This document shows positions 20,001 through 29,747 of a stretch of 32,475 nt of DNA, in pieces. The notes under the pieces were generated by a model. The model did not search any database. It saw only the letters and a list, made by a program, of their open reading frames with translations, and was not told where the DNA came from. How positions within the stretch are numbered: the stretch's first letter is position 1; each line of letters opens with the position of its first letter. A program made the position numbers and the translations under genes. The stretch covers positions 1,224,954 to 1,257,428 of the forward strand of contig CAJINV010000005.1 in the NCBI GenBank assembly GCA_905178155.1. Direction: 5' to 3'. This DNA is from Amoebophrya sp. A120 (lineage: Eukaryota; Sar; Dinophyceae; Syndiniales; Amoebophryaceae).

Positions 20001-23000
20001 TGGCGGCCCGAAGTTGCAGAAAAAGGCCTCCAAATAATTGCCGCGAGCAAGTGCGCGCGCTTGGTCTGACTTGGCTTCTTTGGCTCGGGCGATGCTTCCT
20101 CGCTATTGTTGGGCGCGCAGCTGGGGGCGCGGTTGGGTGCAAGCCGGCTTCTTTGCTGCGATAGCTGCGAAGAAACGAAAAGAAGGGCTTTTTCTGCAAC
20201 TTGGCGGCCCCAACTTGTTGAAAAAGCCTGTCAGGCGAGACTTGCTCTGGATAACACTCGGAAGGAACGCAACGAAATATTTTCGAAGCAATTCAATTGA
20301 CGCTCCCATACTGGCACTGCAGCTGCTACAACAGGTAGAAGTTCCCGATCGAAAATGAAAGACACTCGCCCTACTCTCCTCCACCACTACCTAGATCCGG
20401 AAACCTGCATTCAGAAAGTCCGTTCAAGACGGGCGAGTCAGCAGAGTGTTCTTGACGTGAAGAGTCAGCGGAACTTTGTTTTCGAAGAAGATCGGCGGAA
20501 AATTGGGGCGGACCGCGAAGAGTCTGCTTCATCAGTTCGCCGTGGGAAGAGAAAAAGCAAAGCAGGAAGGAAATCCGCTTCCAGAGGAGGGCACGACCAG
20601 CATCGTCGTGCTGGCCACAGAGGAGATGTTGATCATGCCAGTGAACAGAGAAGCGAGCATCGGAAGTCCGGCCGGGCCCGGCGCCGGCCTTCTCCAGAAG
20701 AAGAAGAGCATAATGAGCATGTTGGTGATCCGCAACAGGGCGGCCGTCGTGGGGAGAAAAGAAACGGGCAAGAGCACCACAAACCGCCCCGCAAAAGTTC
20801 CAAGACCATGCCGAGTTCTCCATCTGGAGCTGCGGTGCGGAAGAAATCCTACAAAGAGTTCGGGAACAACTTCTACACGTCGCCAAACTCGCCGAGTGAT
20901 ATTAAGCTTAAGCGGGAAAATAAAACTTCTAGCCCGGCGCCAGCGTCAACATCCAGGGCACCAGAGATGAGCAGAAGCGAAAGGAGGCGTCGGCGCAGAA
21001 AGTCGCATCGGCACGCTTCTGAGTGCGGAGGACTACAGGAGGAACAACAGCAGCCAAAAAGCGCGGCAAGCGAAAACAATAAGAAGAGTCCGGCAAAACA
21101 GGGCGCAGCTTCCATTATGCCAAGTCGAGCCAGAAGTAGGGACGTGGATGAAGAACAAAGTCCACAGAATAATTATTCAAAGACTGATTTGGACAACTGC
21201 GAGGACATGCTGAATAGCTCCACCACCAGCCGCAGACCGCCCTCCAACGAAAGCAATTTCCGTGCCCCAAATCGCTCGCGAGCGGGAACCAGCGTCGGGC
21301 CGACAATGAACAATAAACAGTCCGATTCAACAACATCTGCACAGCAGTCCACCTCCGCGAGCAGTGCCACGTATGAACTGCAAAAGTATCGTACTAGTAC
21401 AAATTGCATTACAAATTAACTTAGCATTACAAATTTAAATTTGTAATGCGGATTTGCCTTAACAAAAAGATTTGTAATGCATAAACGCAAGTAGTACGAG
21501 TACGATACTTTTGCACAGGATACCACGACACCAAGAGCTCTGGTCCCCGGTGTTGTTCCGATGCCGCCGTTATCAAATGCAAAAATGTCTGGGTCTGGAA
21601 GAATGCAGATTTTTGTCATGGTGTTTTTGCTTGACACAGAAGGTCTGTCATGGAAAGCCTAGCATCACAGATTTCGAGAACGTTCCGCAATGCTTAATCC
21701 GCATGACAAATCCCCCTGTTTGGTGACAGAAAGTGGGAACCTTTTTCTGCCTATGCATGAGAGATTTGCGCGTGTTGTGGAATTCGCATCACAAACTCGG
21801 ATTCTTCCAGACCCAGACGTTTTTGCATTTGATAGCCGTATGGTGCGACCTACAACGTGCCCATTCCGACCCCCTGGCCGAACGCGGCATTTAATGGTAC
21901 TATCCCGAGGGGGTGCAGCGGGGAGTCCGCAAAGGATATTAGACCGCAGCAGTTACCGACGTCGAGCAAGACGGGCGAAGATGATGTCGAAGCAGTGGAG
22001 CTGCAAGTAGACCCTCGTCTTGTTCAAAACGGCCTTTTGCAGCAGGAGGCAGACGTAGAATTGGAAGACAACGTGATCGCCAGCTCCGAATCTCGCAGAA
22101 AAACGCTGTGTAATCCGGAGACAAAAACTACAAACATGAATTCCGCAACTGAGACCTCAAATTTGGTCAACAACGCCACCCTGCTCGATGCGAACGAGAA
22201 CCGGATTTCTGACATCCCACTCCATCCCTCCTCCCGAAACGTCGGGTTCTCTGATTTGCAATTCGAGGCCAGCCCCGTGGAAGAGCAAAGCGAGACGTCC
22301 TCTTCAACGAGAAATCAGCGAGAGAAGGCGAATATCCAGTGCAAATATGTCTGGGTCTGGAAAGAATGGAATTTGTGATGCCAACCTTCGATGATACAAA
22401 AACCTGTATTGCATGAGCAGCAAACGGCACTCAGTTTTTGCTAGTCTGCGAAAGCATTTTTTCTCATGCAGTATAGGCGTGAGAAAGCCTTCACAAAACC
22501 TGTAATGCTAAAGCATGCATCACCGACATTGCAGGTAAAATTTGCATGGCAAACTCCCCCAATCTTCCAGACCCTGACATATTTGCAATCCATAGCGAAG
22601 GCAGCGAAGCGAGTTTCCTCCTCCTCCACCGTTGTTGTAGCGCCGGACGAAGTATCCGTGTGCAAAAGTATCGTACTCGTATTGCAAACATGCATTACAA
22701 ATCTTTATCGCAAGGTCAATCCGCATTACAAATTTTCTCTCTAATGCTGTAATGCATTTATAAGAGTACGATACTTTTGCAGGTCATACGAAGTAGAGGG
22801 TCCGCCGCGACGAGCGAGACACCAGTTGCCCACACCCGGCGCGATGTCGCAGGGGGGACAGTCGGAAGGTATATTATATTGGGTTTTCTGATACATCAGT
22901 GTCAGTGTCGGCATTCTTCTTGCATGATGACAAGGAGTTGTTCTTGACGTATGCTTGGCATGGAAAATTCAAACACAGCAACCAAAGAACTCAATACATC

Positions 23001-24168
23001 TTCAGGTCTCACCGACGATCTTTACAGCTACAGTGTTTTTCTCGCTACCAACGGCGGAACAATCTTGTCTTCCGACGGGAGCAGTTCGACCACCTCCACT
23101 TCTTCCAGTCACACACGAAAGGAAATGCTGCAGCAATCTGTTGTCCCGTTTCAGCACCCTTTTGTCGCGGGTGGCGGTACCACTACAACGTATAGCAGTT
23201 ACGGAGCAAATGCAAATCAAAATCTAATGAACAAAACGCGCCAGCCGCCACCGAAGCCCGGCAGCAGTGCGACGATGAGCAGCAGATCTCGCCACAACAT
23301 GATCATGCCCACAATTAACGACAACGAACTTTCTGGTGAGCAAATTTCCACCGAGAACAATTCTTGCAATAAGCAGAACAGCACTGTGTTGATTTTGAAC
23401 CGCGCTTTGCCACCCAGCACAGTTAACACGTCGTCCAGCGCAAGTGCAACTACTTCCAGCTCCTCTTCCGGTCAGATTCACGACAGCATGATCGTCGATT
23501 CCGGACCACCTGATGATACATCTAAAGAGAAAAAGCTCCTCCTGGTTCCCAGCCGCAACAAGATGCTCTTCGTCACGGGCAAAGCGCCCTACCGCGGACC
23601 GCCGGCCTGTTTCAAAAAACCGCCGGAGCTGATTGGAGTGCCGAAGAGAAGGCCCACGACCGGCTCGACGATCGCAGAATCGTTCAAAAGCTTACTGAAG
23701 ATGAAGAGCAGTACCAGTGCGAACAACGAATCTACCGCGTCACGGACGCGAAGCGCGTCGCCGGGTGCTTCTACTTCTTGCAAGAACGGGGGGAAAAACA
23801 ACAATCAGTTTTTCACCAGCTCCAAGATGAACCGGCAAATTGTCGGGGAGCACAAGCAGGCACAGGAAACAACAGCTTATTCCGCTTGTTGGCGCAGTAG
23901 AACCAAATCATCGCACGAAGACTGCTCTCACCGACGCGACGCTCCTCCCGATGAAGTCTGCCTCCTTGACGAGGAATGGCAGCGGGTTGACGCGTGGTTT
24001 CGGCTACCGCAAGAGCCGACGATTTTGCAGGCGCAGAAGGTGAAGTCGCCCGACGGCGTGTCCGAGCAGTGCTGTGCCGTGGACCGCTTGGCGAGTATAC
24101 CAGTGGAAGTTCACTTCGGGGAACGACCAATAATATCGAGCAAGATGACAACCAATTGCGCTGTTTGA
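17056..24168 (+). CDS. very long intrinsically disordered protein of unknown function, multi-exon
   Basis: Supported exons: 17056-19034 (frame open from 16957), 20335-~21378, ~21519-21570, 21840-22332, 22600-22660, ~22778-22868 and 22979-24168 (TGA). Together they encode roughly 1600-1700 residues. The sequence is dominated by Ser, Asn, Lys, Gln and charged runs, with no catalytic motif. The more ordered patches are KVHVKKFSFRPLDWQPEELK near the end of exon 1 and PYRGPPACFKKPPELIGVP and EEWQRVDAWFRLPQEP in the last exon. Junctions at 19034/20335 and 22868/22979 are GT-AG and in frame; those at 21570/21840 and 22332/22600 are introners. The two junctions with short TGCAAAAG-ended elements are not resolved to the base. 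The function is unknown; a scaffold or nuclear protein is possible. Confidence 0.6.
19011..19054. repeat. 44 bp direct repeat, left copy
   Basis: Identical to 20311-20354, offset 1300. It starts CTGGCACTGCAG and ends GATCGAAA. A partial extra copy (AACAGGTAGAAGTTCGC) follows at about 19070. Confidence 0.97.
19328..19722. repeat. array of GTGACACGCA / TGCGTGTCAC inverted units
   Basis: About 17 copies of the 10 bp unit occur in both orientations, singly or head to head, within ~400 bp. There is a higher-order repeat: CTTCCCCGATGGTAT near 19520 resembles TTTCCCCGACGGTAT near 19310. The array lies inside the 1300 bp intron. It could form multiple hairpins in RNA or DNA. Confidence 0.9.
19826..20229. 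repeat. three dispersed ~47 bp imperfect hairpin repeats
   Basis: Units lie at about 19826-19873, 19983-20029 and 20184-20229. Each has the form GGC, T-run, CTG, then AACTTGGCGGCCC, then a matching arm ending in GAAAAAGGCC or GAAAAAGCCT. They can fold on themselves and lie in the 1300 bp intron. Confidence 0.75.
20311..20354. repeat. 44 bp direct repeat, right copy
   Basis: Identical to 19011-19054. It carries the intron acceptor ACAACAG and the first bases of the next exon. Confidence 0.97.
21379..21515. mobile_element. short inverted-repeat intron, TGCAAAAGTATCGTACT family, copy 1 (~137 bp)
   Basis: TGCAAAAGTATCGTACTAGT at the left is mirrored by GAGTACGATACTTTTGCA at the right. The interior is AT-rich with CATTACAAATTT repeats. 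It contains a stop in the host frame at 21417, so it must be removed. Downstream, GATACCACGACACC continues the frame after CACAG. No GT donor in the right phase is present, so the exact borders are unresolved. Confidence 0.8.
21571..21834 (-). mobile_element. introner, family 1, reverse orientation, TSD GCCGT (264 bp)
   Basis: Starts TATCAAATGCAAAAATGTCT and ends GACGTTTTTGCATTTGATA, the best-preserved inverted repeats in the window (about 35 bp with few mismatches). GCCGT lies at 21566-21570 and 21835-21839. Removal gives VVPMPPYGATYNVPIP in frame. Confidence 0.95.
22333..22594 (+). mobile_element. introner, family 1, TSD GCGAA (262 bp)
   Basis: Starts TATCCAGTGCAAATATGTCT and ends CATATTTGCAATCCATA. 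GCGAA lies at 22328-22332 and 22595-22599. Removal gives REKAKAAKRVSSS in frame. The interior aligns with the 8143-8430 copy. Confidence 0.93.
22661..22781. mobile_element. short inverted-repeat intron, TGCAAAAGTATCGTACT family, copy 2 (~121 bp)
   Basis: The same ends as 21379-21515 (TGCAAAAGTATCGTACTCGT at the left, AGAGTACGATACTTTTGCA at the right). It contains an in-frame stop. The frame required downstream (RSYEVEGPPRRARHQL) is obtained if a single TGCA is retained between GTG and GG, so TGCA may be a 4 bp target duplication or part of the ends. Confidence 0.8.
22869..22978 (+). other. canonical GT-AG intron (110 bp)
   Basis: Donor GGAAG|GTATATT, acceptor AAACACAG|CAACC. Splicing joins QGGQSEA to TKELNTSS in frame and brings in the last large exon of the disordered protein. 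No inverted repeat or target duplication is seen. Confidence 0.7.
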
Positions 24169-25578
24169 TGCGATCTACCTTTGGCTATGCCACGAACTTA
24201 TTGACACTTCCATCTAAGACAGAGTAAGATTAACAACATTTGACCATACCAGCACTAGCACGGCCTTTCTATGGATGCCTTTTGTTTTTTCAAGAAATAA
24301 TCCGACTGTAGTCACGATGAGCTTAGTCTGTGACCGTGTGATAAAAAACCAAGACCAACCCCCTTCTTTCGTTTCCTGTTTCTTGCCCACTTTGAATAAT
24401 TGCTGAAGATTCTACTGTGCTTCGCTTGTGATCCTACTGATATGCTACATCTTCATCCAATCTGAACATTCTTGCGCCAGCCAACACGTATTCAAAATTT
24501 CTTGCCTATTGACACGTATAAGTTCAAGTCTGAGTCAGCATCGAGTCGGGTTAGTTTTTACTTCGTCTTGCTTATTGAAAGAAAATCTTACCTTCAGGTA
24601 TGTCGCAACATTTCTACTAACAGCCTGTCTTGTCATACAGTCTTACAACATCTTGAATTCTCGAAATTCACGGCAGATGAGGTGGCGCCATGACATTGTT
24701 TCTTTGAATTTTTACAAATTGTCTTTTGTCACTTGATAATATGCCAGTGCCATCATCTTATTTATCCATTTATTTTCGCTCAGGAACAGAGCTATCGTAC
24801 CCACAGACAAGAACCCACGTTCCGACTTCTTGTTGGTAGCAGCCCTCTGCAAGAATGAAGGTGAAACGTCGGCTTCCAACCGTAGCTCGTTCGCCTCAAT
24901 AGAAGTATTTTCGTCCTGCTTCAGCTAACTCAATACAAGCCCGAGGTAGTACTCCCACCTGCACTTCTGCAACGGGCGAGAACAAAGCTCGTCTTCATCA
25001 CCAGGCCAACAAAATAAGTAGATCCTCCTCAGCGCTTCAGAAAAAATTAAACTCTAGTCCCGCCTTTGAATAAAAAGTTGATATCAGCTACACCGGGGCT
25101 GAACTTTTTATATTTTCCGGACAATTACTATCTGAACGTGAACACAGATAAAGATAGACTCTATCTTGCGCAATAAGTAATTCATTTTTTACCTCGCAAA
25201 GGAGCTGTACTGTTGTCCACGTGAAATTAATTGTAAATTATCCAAGATTACGAGGTTGGTGCCTTTGTTTACCGAATCTGGTTCAGACGGTGTTGGAACG
25301 CAAGCAAATCAGGTGTTCGCTGTGACTGTGGCATGGCACCATCTTCAACCGCTTCAACCGCAACCCGGGCACTATCGACGACGCGACGAAGTCAAAAGGA
25401 GAAGGAAAGAAAGAGCGAGTTTTTGAGAGTAAGACGGACGGATATTGTCGTCGCATTATATACCATTGGCATTGATTAAGTAACAAGTTGACGAGCAATT
25501 TTGATGTGTCGGAGTTTATGCTCCATCTTGTTTTTCTACTTCTTGACTGATTAGCACAGTATCGAAAACTGAATCAAA
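24169..25578. other. intergenic region of 1.4 kb
   Basis: No ORF with coding character on either strand. The sequence is AT-rich to mixed. The final ~100 bp before 25579 are presumably the kinase leader. I found no RNA gene, introner ends or tandem repeat here. Confidence 0.5.
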
Positions 25579-28500
25579 ATGCCAAGCATCGCCGTGGGAA
25601 AGTATCTTTTGCACACTGAGGTGCGCCTTGGTTCCGGCGGGTTTGGCGAGGTCCACGCAGCGAGTCGGCGCGGCAGTGTGGAGACCGAAGACTTGGCGAT
25701 AAAAGTCGGGAACCGAAGAGGGCTGAATTCCAAGAACAAATTGAGAAACACCTGCGACACGAACGAGTTGCACATTTTGCAATCGATAAAACACCCAAAC
25801 ATCGTCGAGCTCTGCGACCACTTCGTCGCGGACCATGGACGCTTGCACTTGGTCATGCGCCGGGCAGCGGGGGACTTGACTGTCATGGTCAGTCAGCACC
25901 ACAGTTGTAGTTCATCGTCCTCTTGTGATCTTCATACAGCGACATCACGACCGAGTACAACTACAGCCGCTCCTTCCTCCGCTGCCACGACGTTCGACGA
26001 CTACGACCAGTGGAATTGCAGCCTGCAGATTTGCCTGGGCCTGGAATTCCTGCACAACAAGAACATCCTGCATCGGGACTTGAAGCCGGAGAATATTCTG
26101 TTCTTCAAGGGCGCCGGCTCGGGGGTCAACGGCAGTCGCAGTTTAGTCTGGAAACTGGCAGTATCAAATGCAAATATCATGTCTGGGTCCTCTGGAACTT
26201 TGTGATGCTAAAATGTGCATGATGATGATGAAAAGACATCCTTATGCTCGAACACATGACAAGTTTACAGAATGCTTTCTTTAATACAAAGTCCGCATAA
26301 GAAACTGCGTTTTTGTACGACGTGAGAGGCTGCCACTTTTGTTGGTCACGCGATACAGATTTCACAGGAAAAATGTAAGACCAGCATTACAAGTTCCAAC
26401 TTCGCAGACCCAGACCTATTTGCGTTTGATAGGCAGACTTCGGGATTGGGAAGGAGGTCGACTGCGCCCACGTGGCGCAGTATCGTAAAGAAAAATCCCC
26501 CCTCCCCATATCGAAAAGGATTGTTTCCGAAAATTTGTGTTGCTGATTTGAGGTCACAAATCACATTTGTCGTGCAAGAAGACAAGGGCAGAAGCTTCCG
26601 TCCCACTATGGAAGCGATTTGTCATGCTGTTGGGCCTAAAGGTGAGCCGTTTGCCGTGCTGCACAACTAGACCCATACGCCCCTATCTAGCCTGGGGGTC
26701 TGGCCGCAATGCCTCTCGGCAATACAAACCTGATTTGTGTACACGAATCCAGCATCAGAAATTCCGTTTTGATATGCGGGGGGGGATTTTTCCTTTCGAT
26801 ACGCAGACGCACACGGTCTGCGGGACCCACTTGTACATGGCGCCGGAGGTTCTGCGCGGGGACCGGTACTTCGCGGCGGCCGACCTGTGGAGCTTGGGGG
26901 CGGTGCTGCACTACGTGCGGTTTGGAAAGTATAAACTGCGTTCGTTTTTGAGTTATTTGATAGTACTGGCATTGGATCATTCTTCATCTACTTCTAAGCG
27001 TCGTGATCTTGCGCATTGTTCTCTCAATCTCGTCGTCCTGGTGGTCACAAGTGGAATTATGCAAAAAACGTTCGTGAAGATTCACTACCACTTGTTGTCA
27101 AAAATTATCCACCCAGGGTTCTCTTCACCACCCCGGCCCAAGTCCTTCTCTGGAGCACTTCGAACGAGCTCGACGATTTCCCGGGCAAGAACACCCTCCA
27201 CGCCGACATGTCGCAGCGGGTTAAATTGAAGACGGTTCTGTCGGAAATTACCTCAAACGCCAAAACCATGTCCCACCCCAACAAATTGATCTCCTCCGCT
27301 CCCGCGGAGGTTTTAGAGGCGTACTTCTCCAGCAACACCGCGTCGCAGAAGTTCTGGTCCAGTAACGCGGGCAACGAAATCATGCTGGATATCGTCCAGG
27401 AAAAATCCCCTCTCCCCATATCGAGACGAAGTTTCTGATGCTGGATTTCCGGACACAAATGCGCGCTGTCTTGCAGTAAAGCATCGCAGCCAAATCCTCA
27501 GCCTAGGTAGGGGCGTTTGGGGGTCTAGTTGTTCACGTTTGGGTCTAGTAGTTGTTTAGCATTTTTACAAACGGCTGTCCCCGACTAGGCCCAACAGCAT
27601 CCATGCCAAATCGCTCCCATAATGGCCGCGCGGAAGCGTCTGCACTTGTCTTCTACTAACTTGCAAGACAGACGTGATTTTTTGTGGTCTCAAAAGAGCA
27701 GCACATCATACCGCTTCGATATGGGGAGGGAGGATAGGGATTTTTCTTTTTGATACTGGAGTGCCGACCGGAAGCGAGAAACGCAGTGCTCAGGAACCTA
27801 CCGTCGATCATCGCGAGCTGCACCAGGAGTTTGCGGGGCAGCAGTTCCGGCAGTAAGTTGAACAAACTTGTAGCGCCGGGTGGATCGGGCAGAAGTAGTA
27901 GTTCATCTTCCGGCTTGCGACGAAGCCGTGAGAAACAGAACATCAAAAGGGACAACAAAAACAATCAAAACCACACCGACGCCGAAGACGAGGAGGTCGA
28001 CCACATGAAGAGCGTCAGTGAAAACGACGAAGAGATGAGCGGAGACCGGGAAATGGACTCCGAGACCGAGGACGCACATTCGGAGGTGAACAGCACCGTG
28101 GTTGGGCAACCGGACCAGCCACCCGCACTGTCGTCCCTTCCCGTCGAGAATTCATCGGCCACGAAAAAGCAGAAACGCGGGCCGTTCCCCTTTTTCCTCT
28201 TCCGATTCCTGTGTATAAATCGCAAAGACCAAGAGGCGTTACATTTACTTGACTACGCCGACTCCGTGTACGATCTGAAAGTGTGTGTCCCGGTATTTGC
28301 GGCCGCCTTCGGACGGCTCATGACCGAGAAGTTGTGGGCAGGTAAGTACGTGGTTTGTAATGCGGTTCCGCATTGAGTGTGAGTTTGTGTTTGAGTTGCA
28401 ATGTTGTTGCTTCGTCCAGCTGTGGACGAGGAATTTGCACCGCTCCCCTTTCAGATTCAAATTGCTCTCCAAATAAGGTCTCCATTCTCACAAGCAGTGG

Positions 28501-28948
28501 CTTTCTTCCTGGCGTGTTCAGTGGCGGCCGGACGAAATGGGCGGGGGCTGCACCATCGAGAAAACGCAGCCGGCTGCGTTTCTGAACAACAGCAAGGCGG
28601 TTTCTGGCTGGACGCGAAAAGCATCAGTTTAAGTTTTTGCTGCAGCCGATCTGCTCCGTGTAGTGCACGTCGTGTGCCTGGCACAGAGGTCAGCTCTTTT
28701 ATGAAGTAAGTAGAGAGAATCCAGGTTCTTATATGTTGCTGAATACTTGATGTTGATAAATACCGATAAATGAGAACAATTCTGGTTTTATGCCAACACC
28801 CTCCAAGCTTTTTGCTATACTTAATTTCACTTTTTGAAATCAAGTTAGTTATTTCTACTCTCGTTTCATGCTTTGCTAGCATTGGTACTATCTCCGCAGG
28901 AAAGTGTTGGCCAGCAGTATCGTTTTCATAAACGATTCACGCCAATAG
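25579..28948 (+). CDS. Ser/Thr protein kinase, seven exons (645 aa)
   Basis: Exons: 25579-26161, 26437-26480, 26807-26928, 27117-27389, 27761-28341, 28420-28705 and 28900-28948; 1938 nt, exactly 646 codons. Kinase motifs in order are the Gly loop GSGGFGEV (18-25), Lys42 in AIKV, Glu63, catalytic HRDLKPEN (165-172), DFG (195-197), CGTHLYMAPE (214-223) and ADLWSLG with Asp235. A Ser/Thr-rich insert (~105-138) interrupts the hinge-to-HRD segment. All catalytic residues are present, so it should be active. The C-lobe after residue ~250 is divergent, followed by an acidic and lysine-rich disordered stretch (~370-450) and an unknown C-terminal segment. Three introns are introners and three are GT-AG. 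DFG is coded by a 44-nt exon between two introners. The substrate and pathway are unknown. Confidence 0.88.
26162..26431 (+). mobile_element. introner, family 1 (diverged interior), TSD GGCAG (270 bp)
   Basis: Starts TATCAAATGCAAATATCATG and ends CCTATTTGCGTTTGATA. GGCAG lies at 26157-26161 and 26432-26436. Exact removal gives KLADFGIGK. A GT-AG alternative (GTATCAAATG to TTTGATAG) is also in frame but adds an Ala (KLAADFG). This is the only introner here where GT-AG splicing keeps the frame. Confidence 0.93.
26481..26801 (-). mobile_element. introner, family 2, reverse orientation, TSD CGCAG (321 bp)
   Basis: Starts TATCGTAAAG and an A-run, then ATCCCCCCTCCCCATATCG; ends GGGGGGGATTTTTCC, TTTCGATA. 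CGCAG lies at 26476-26480 and 26802-26806. The interior (AACTAGACCCATACGCCCCT) is the reverse complement of the 10688 copy. Removal gives CAHVAQTHTVCGTHLYM. Confidence 0.94.
26929..27116 (+). other. canonical GT-AG intron of the kinase (188 bp)
   Basis: Donor TTGGAAA|GTATAAAC, acceptor ATCCACCCAG|GGTTCTC. Splicing joins RFGK to VLFTTPAQVLL in frame. No inverted-repeat ends. Confidence 0.75.
27390..27755 (+). mobile_element. introner, family 2, TSD CTGGA (366 bp)
   Basis: Starts TATCGTCCAGG, then an A-run and ATCCCCTCTCCCCATATCG; ends ATATGGGGAGGGAGGAT through CTTTTTGATA. CTGGA lies at 27385-27389 and 27756-27760. It is longer than other members because the segment GGGTCTAGTTGTT is partly duplicated (near 27515 and 27540). 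Removal gives EIMLECRPEARN. Confidence 0.93.
28342..28419 (+). other. canonical GT-AG intron of the kinase (78 bp)
   Basis: Donor GGGCAG|GTAAGTACG, acceptor CTTCGTCCAG|CTGTGG. Splicing gives KLWAAVDEEFAPLPF in frame. Confidence 0.8.
28706..28899 (+). other. canonical GT-AG intron of the kinase (194 bp)
   Basis: Donor ATGAA|GTAAGTAG, acceptor ATCTCCGCAG|GAAAGTG with a pyrimidine-rich lead. Splicing gives SSFMKKVLASSIVF and a stop at 28946-28948. Confidence 0.8.
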
Positions 28949-29747
28949 TAATAGAGATGTGTTTGGGCTCTTGAGCGCACTGTGTATGTGTGGCGCTTTT
29001 TTCCCCAACCAAGCTCAAATTTATTCGATGGCCAAAAAACAAAAACCCTGCACGACAAGTGAAAACAGAACTACTTCTTTCCAGCTTATCTAAGGACGGC
29101 GCGGCTGCTAATGTTTCAACGAGAACGCCAAGACACAACAAATTGAACGGCTTCCATTGAGAGAAAAATAAGTACACAGCGACAGTTTTCAACCGAGCCA
29201 CGTCAACGCGTTCAACGGGGGTAAAGATAACGAGCGAATCATCTGTCACCGATCAGTAATTTATTTCGGTCAGAAGTCTCACTCACTCTCGCAGACGCAG
29301 TTTTTTTGTGTTGCAGCTCAAGTGACGACTTGGGGAATTTACTGTGCACAACTTGAACTTCGGTCAATGCTTTTTGTGCCCGAGAAAAGTTATACTTCTA
29401 TCTGCAAGTAGAAGTAGTAGCTTTGTTAGAGCAGGGGGGTTTTGCTTCTGCAAAAGCTATGCTATTGAACTCCACATCATTCTTGAGGTCGAAGTTTCAC
29501 GCTGAGATCTAACGTTTTATCTGCAGGCCCAGTAGTTGGAAAGCGAAAAAGCAACGACGCGCTAAACAAGTACAAAACCGATCAACGCTCGCAAAGCAAC
29601 GATCGACATTTCCCACAGTAATTTTCCCTAGAAGCCTACTCGTTGCACCTAAGACTTAGAGGAACTATTTCAGCTTCACCTCGCGGCCTGGAAGTAGTAA
29701 CAGACCACAATAAAGTAGTAAGCGAAATCCAAATCGCAAAATAAATC
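28949..29747. other. intergenic region of 0.8 kb
   Basis: No coding ORF. Nothing recognisable apart from AT-rich sequence before the ATG at 29748. Confidence 0.5.

Larger units (their letters stand above)
19035..20334 (+). other. GT-AG intron of 1300 bp bounded by 44 bp direct repeats
   Basis: The 44 bp at 19011-19054 recur exactly at 20311-20354. Each copy contains ACAACAGGTAGAAG, so the left copy supplies a GT donor (CAG|GTAGAA) and the right copy the AG acceptor (ACAACAG|). Splicing gives AATTGRSSRSKMKDTRP in frame. The interior holds the GTGACACGCA array and three hairpin repeats and has no plausible gene. Confidence 0.75.

Noticed and set aside
21690-22010. Open frame encoding an arginine-rich peptide after the 21571 introner
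   Set aside because: It ends at 22010, whereas the competing frame continues through the next introner and matches upstream and downstream exons.
26160-26432. Treating the first kinase introner as a plain GT-AG intron
   Set aside because: It is in frame but inserts an extra Ala before DFG; exact removal with one GGCAG fits the other 13 elements better. It is kept as an alternative, not the primary call.
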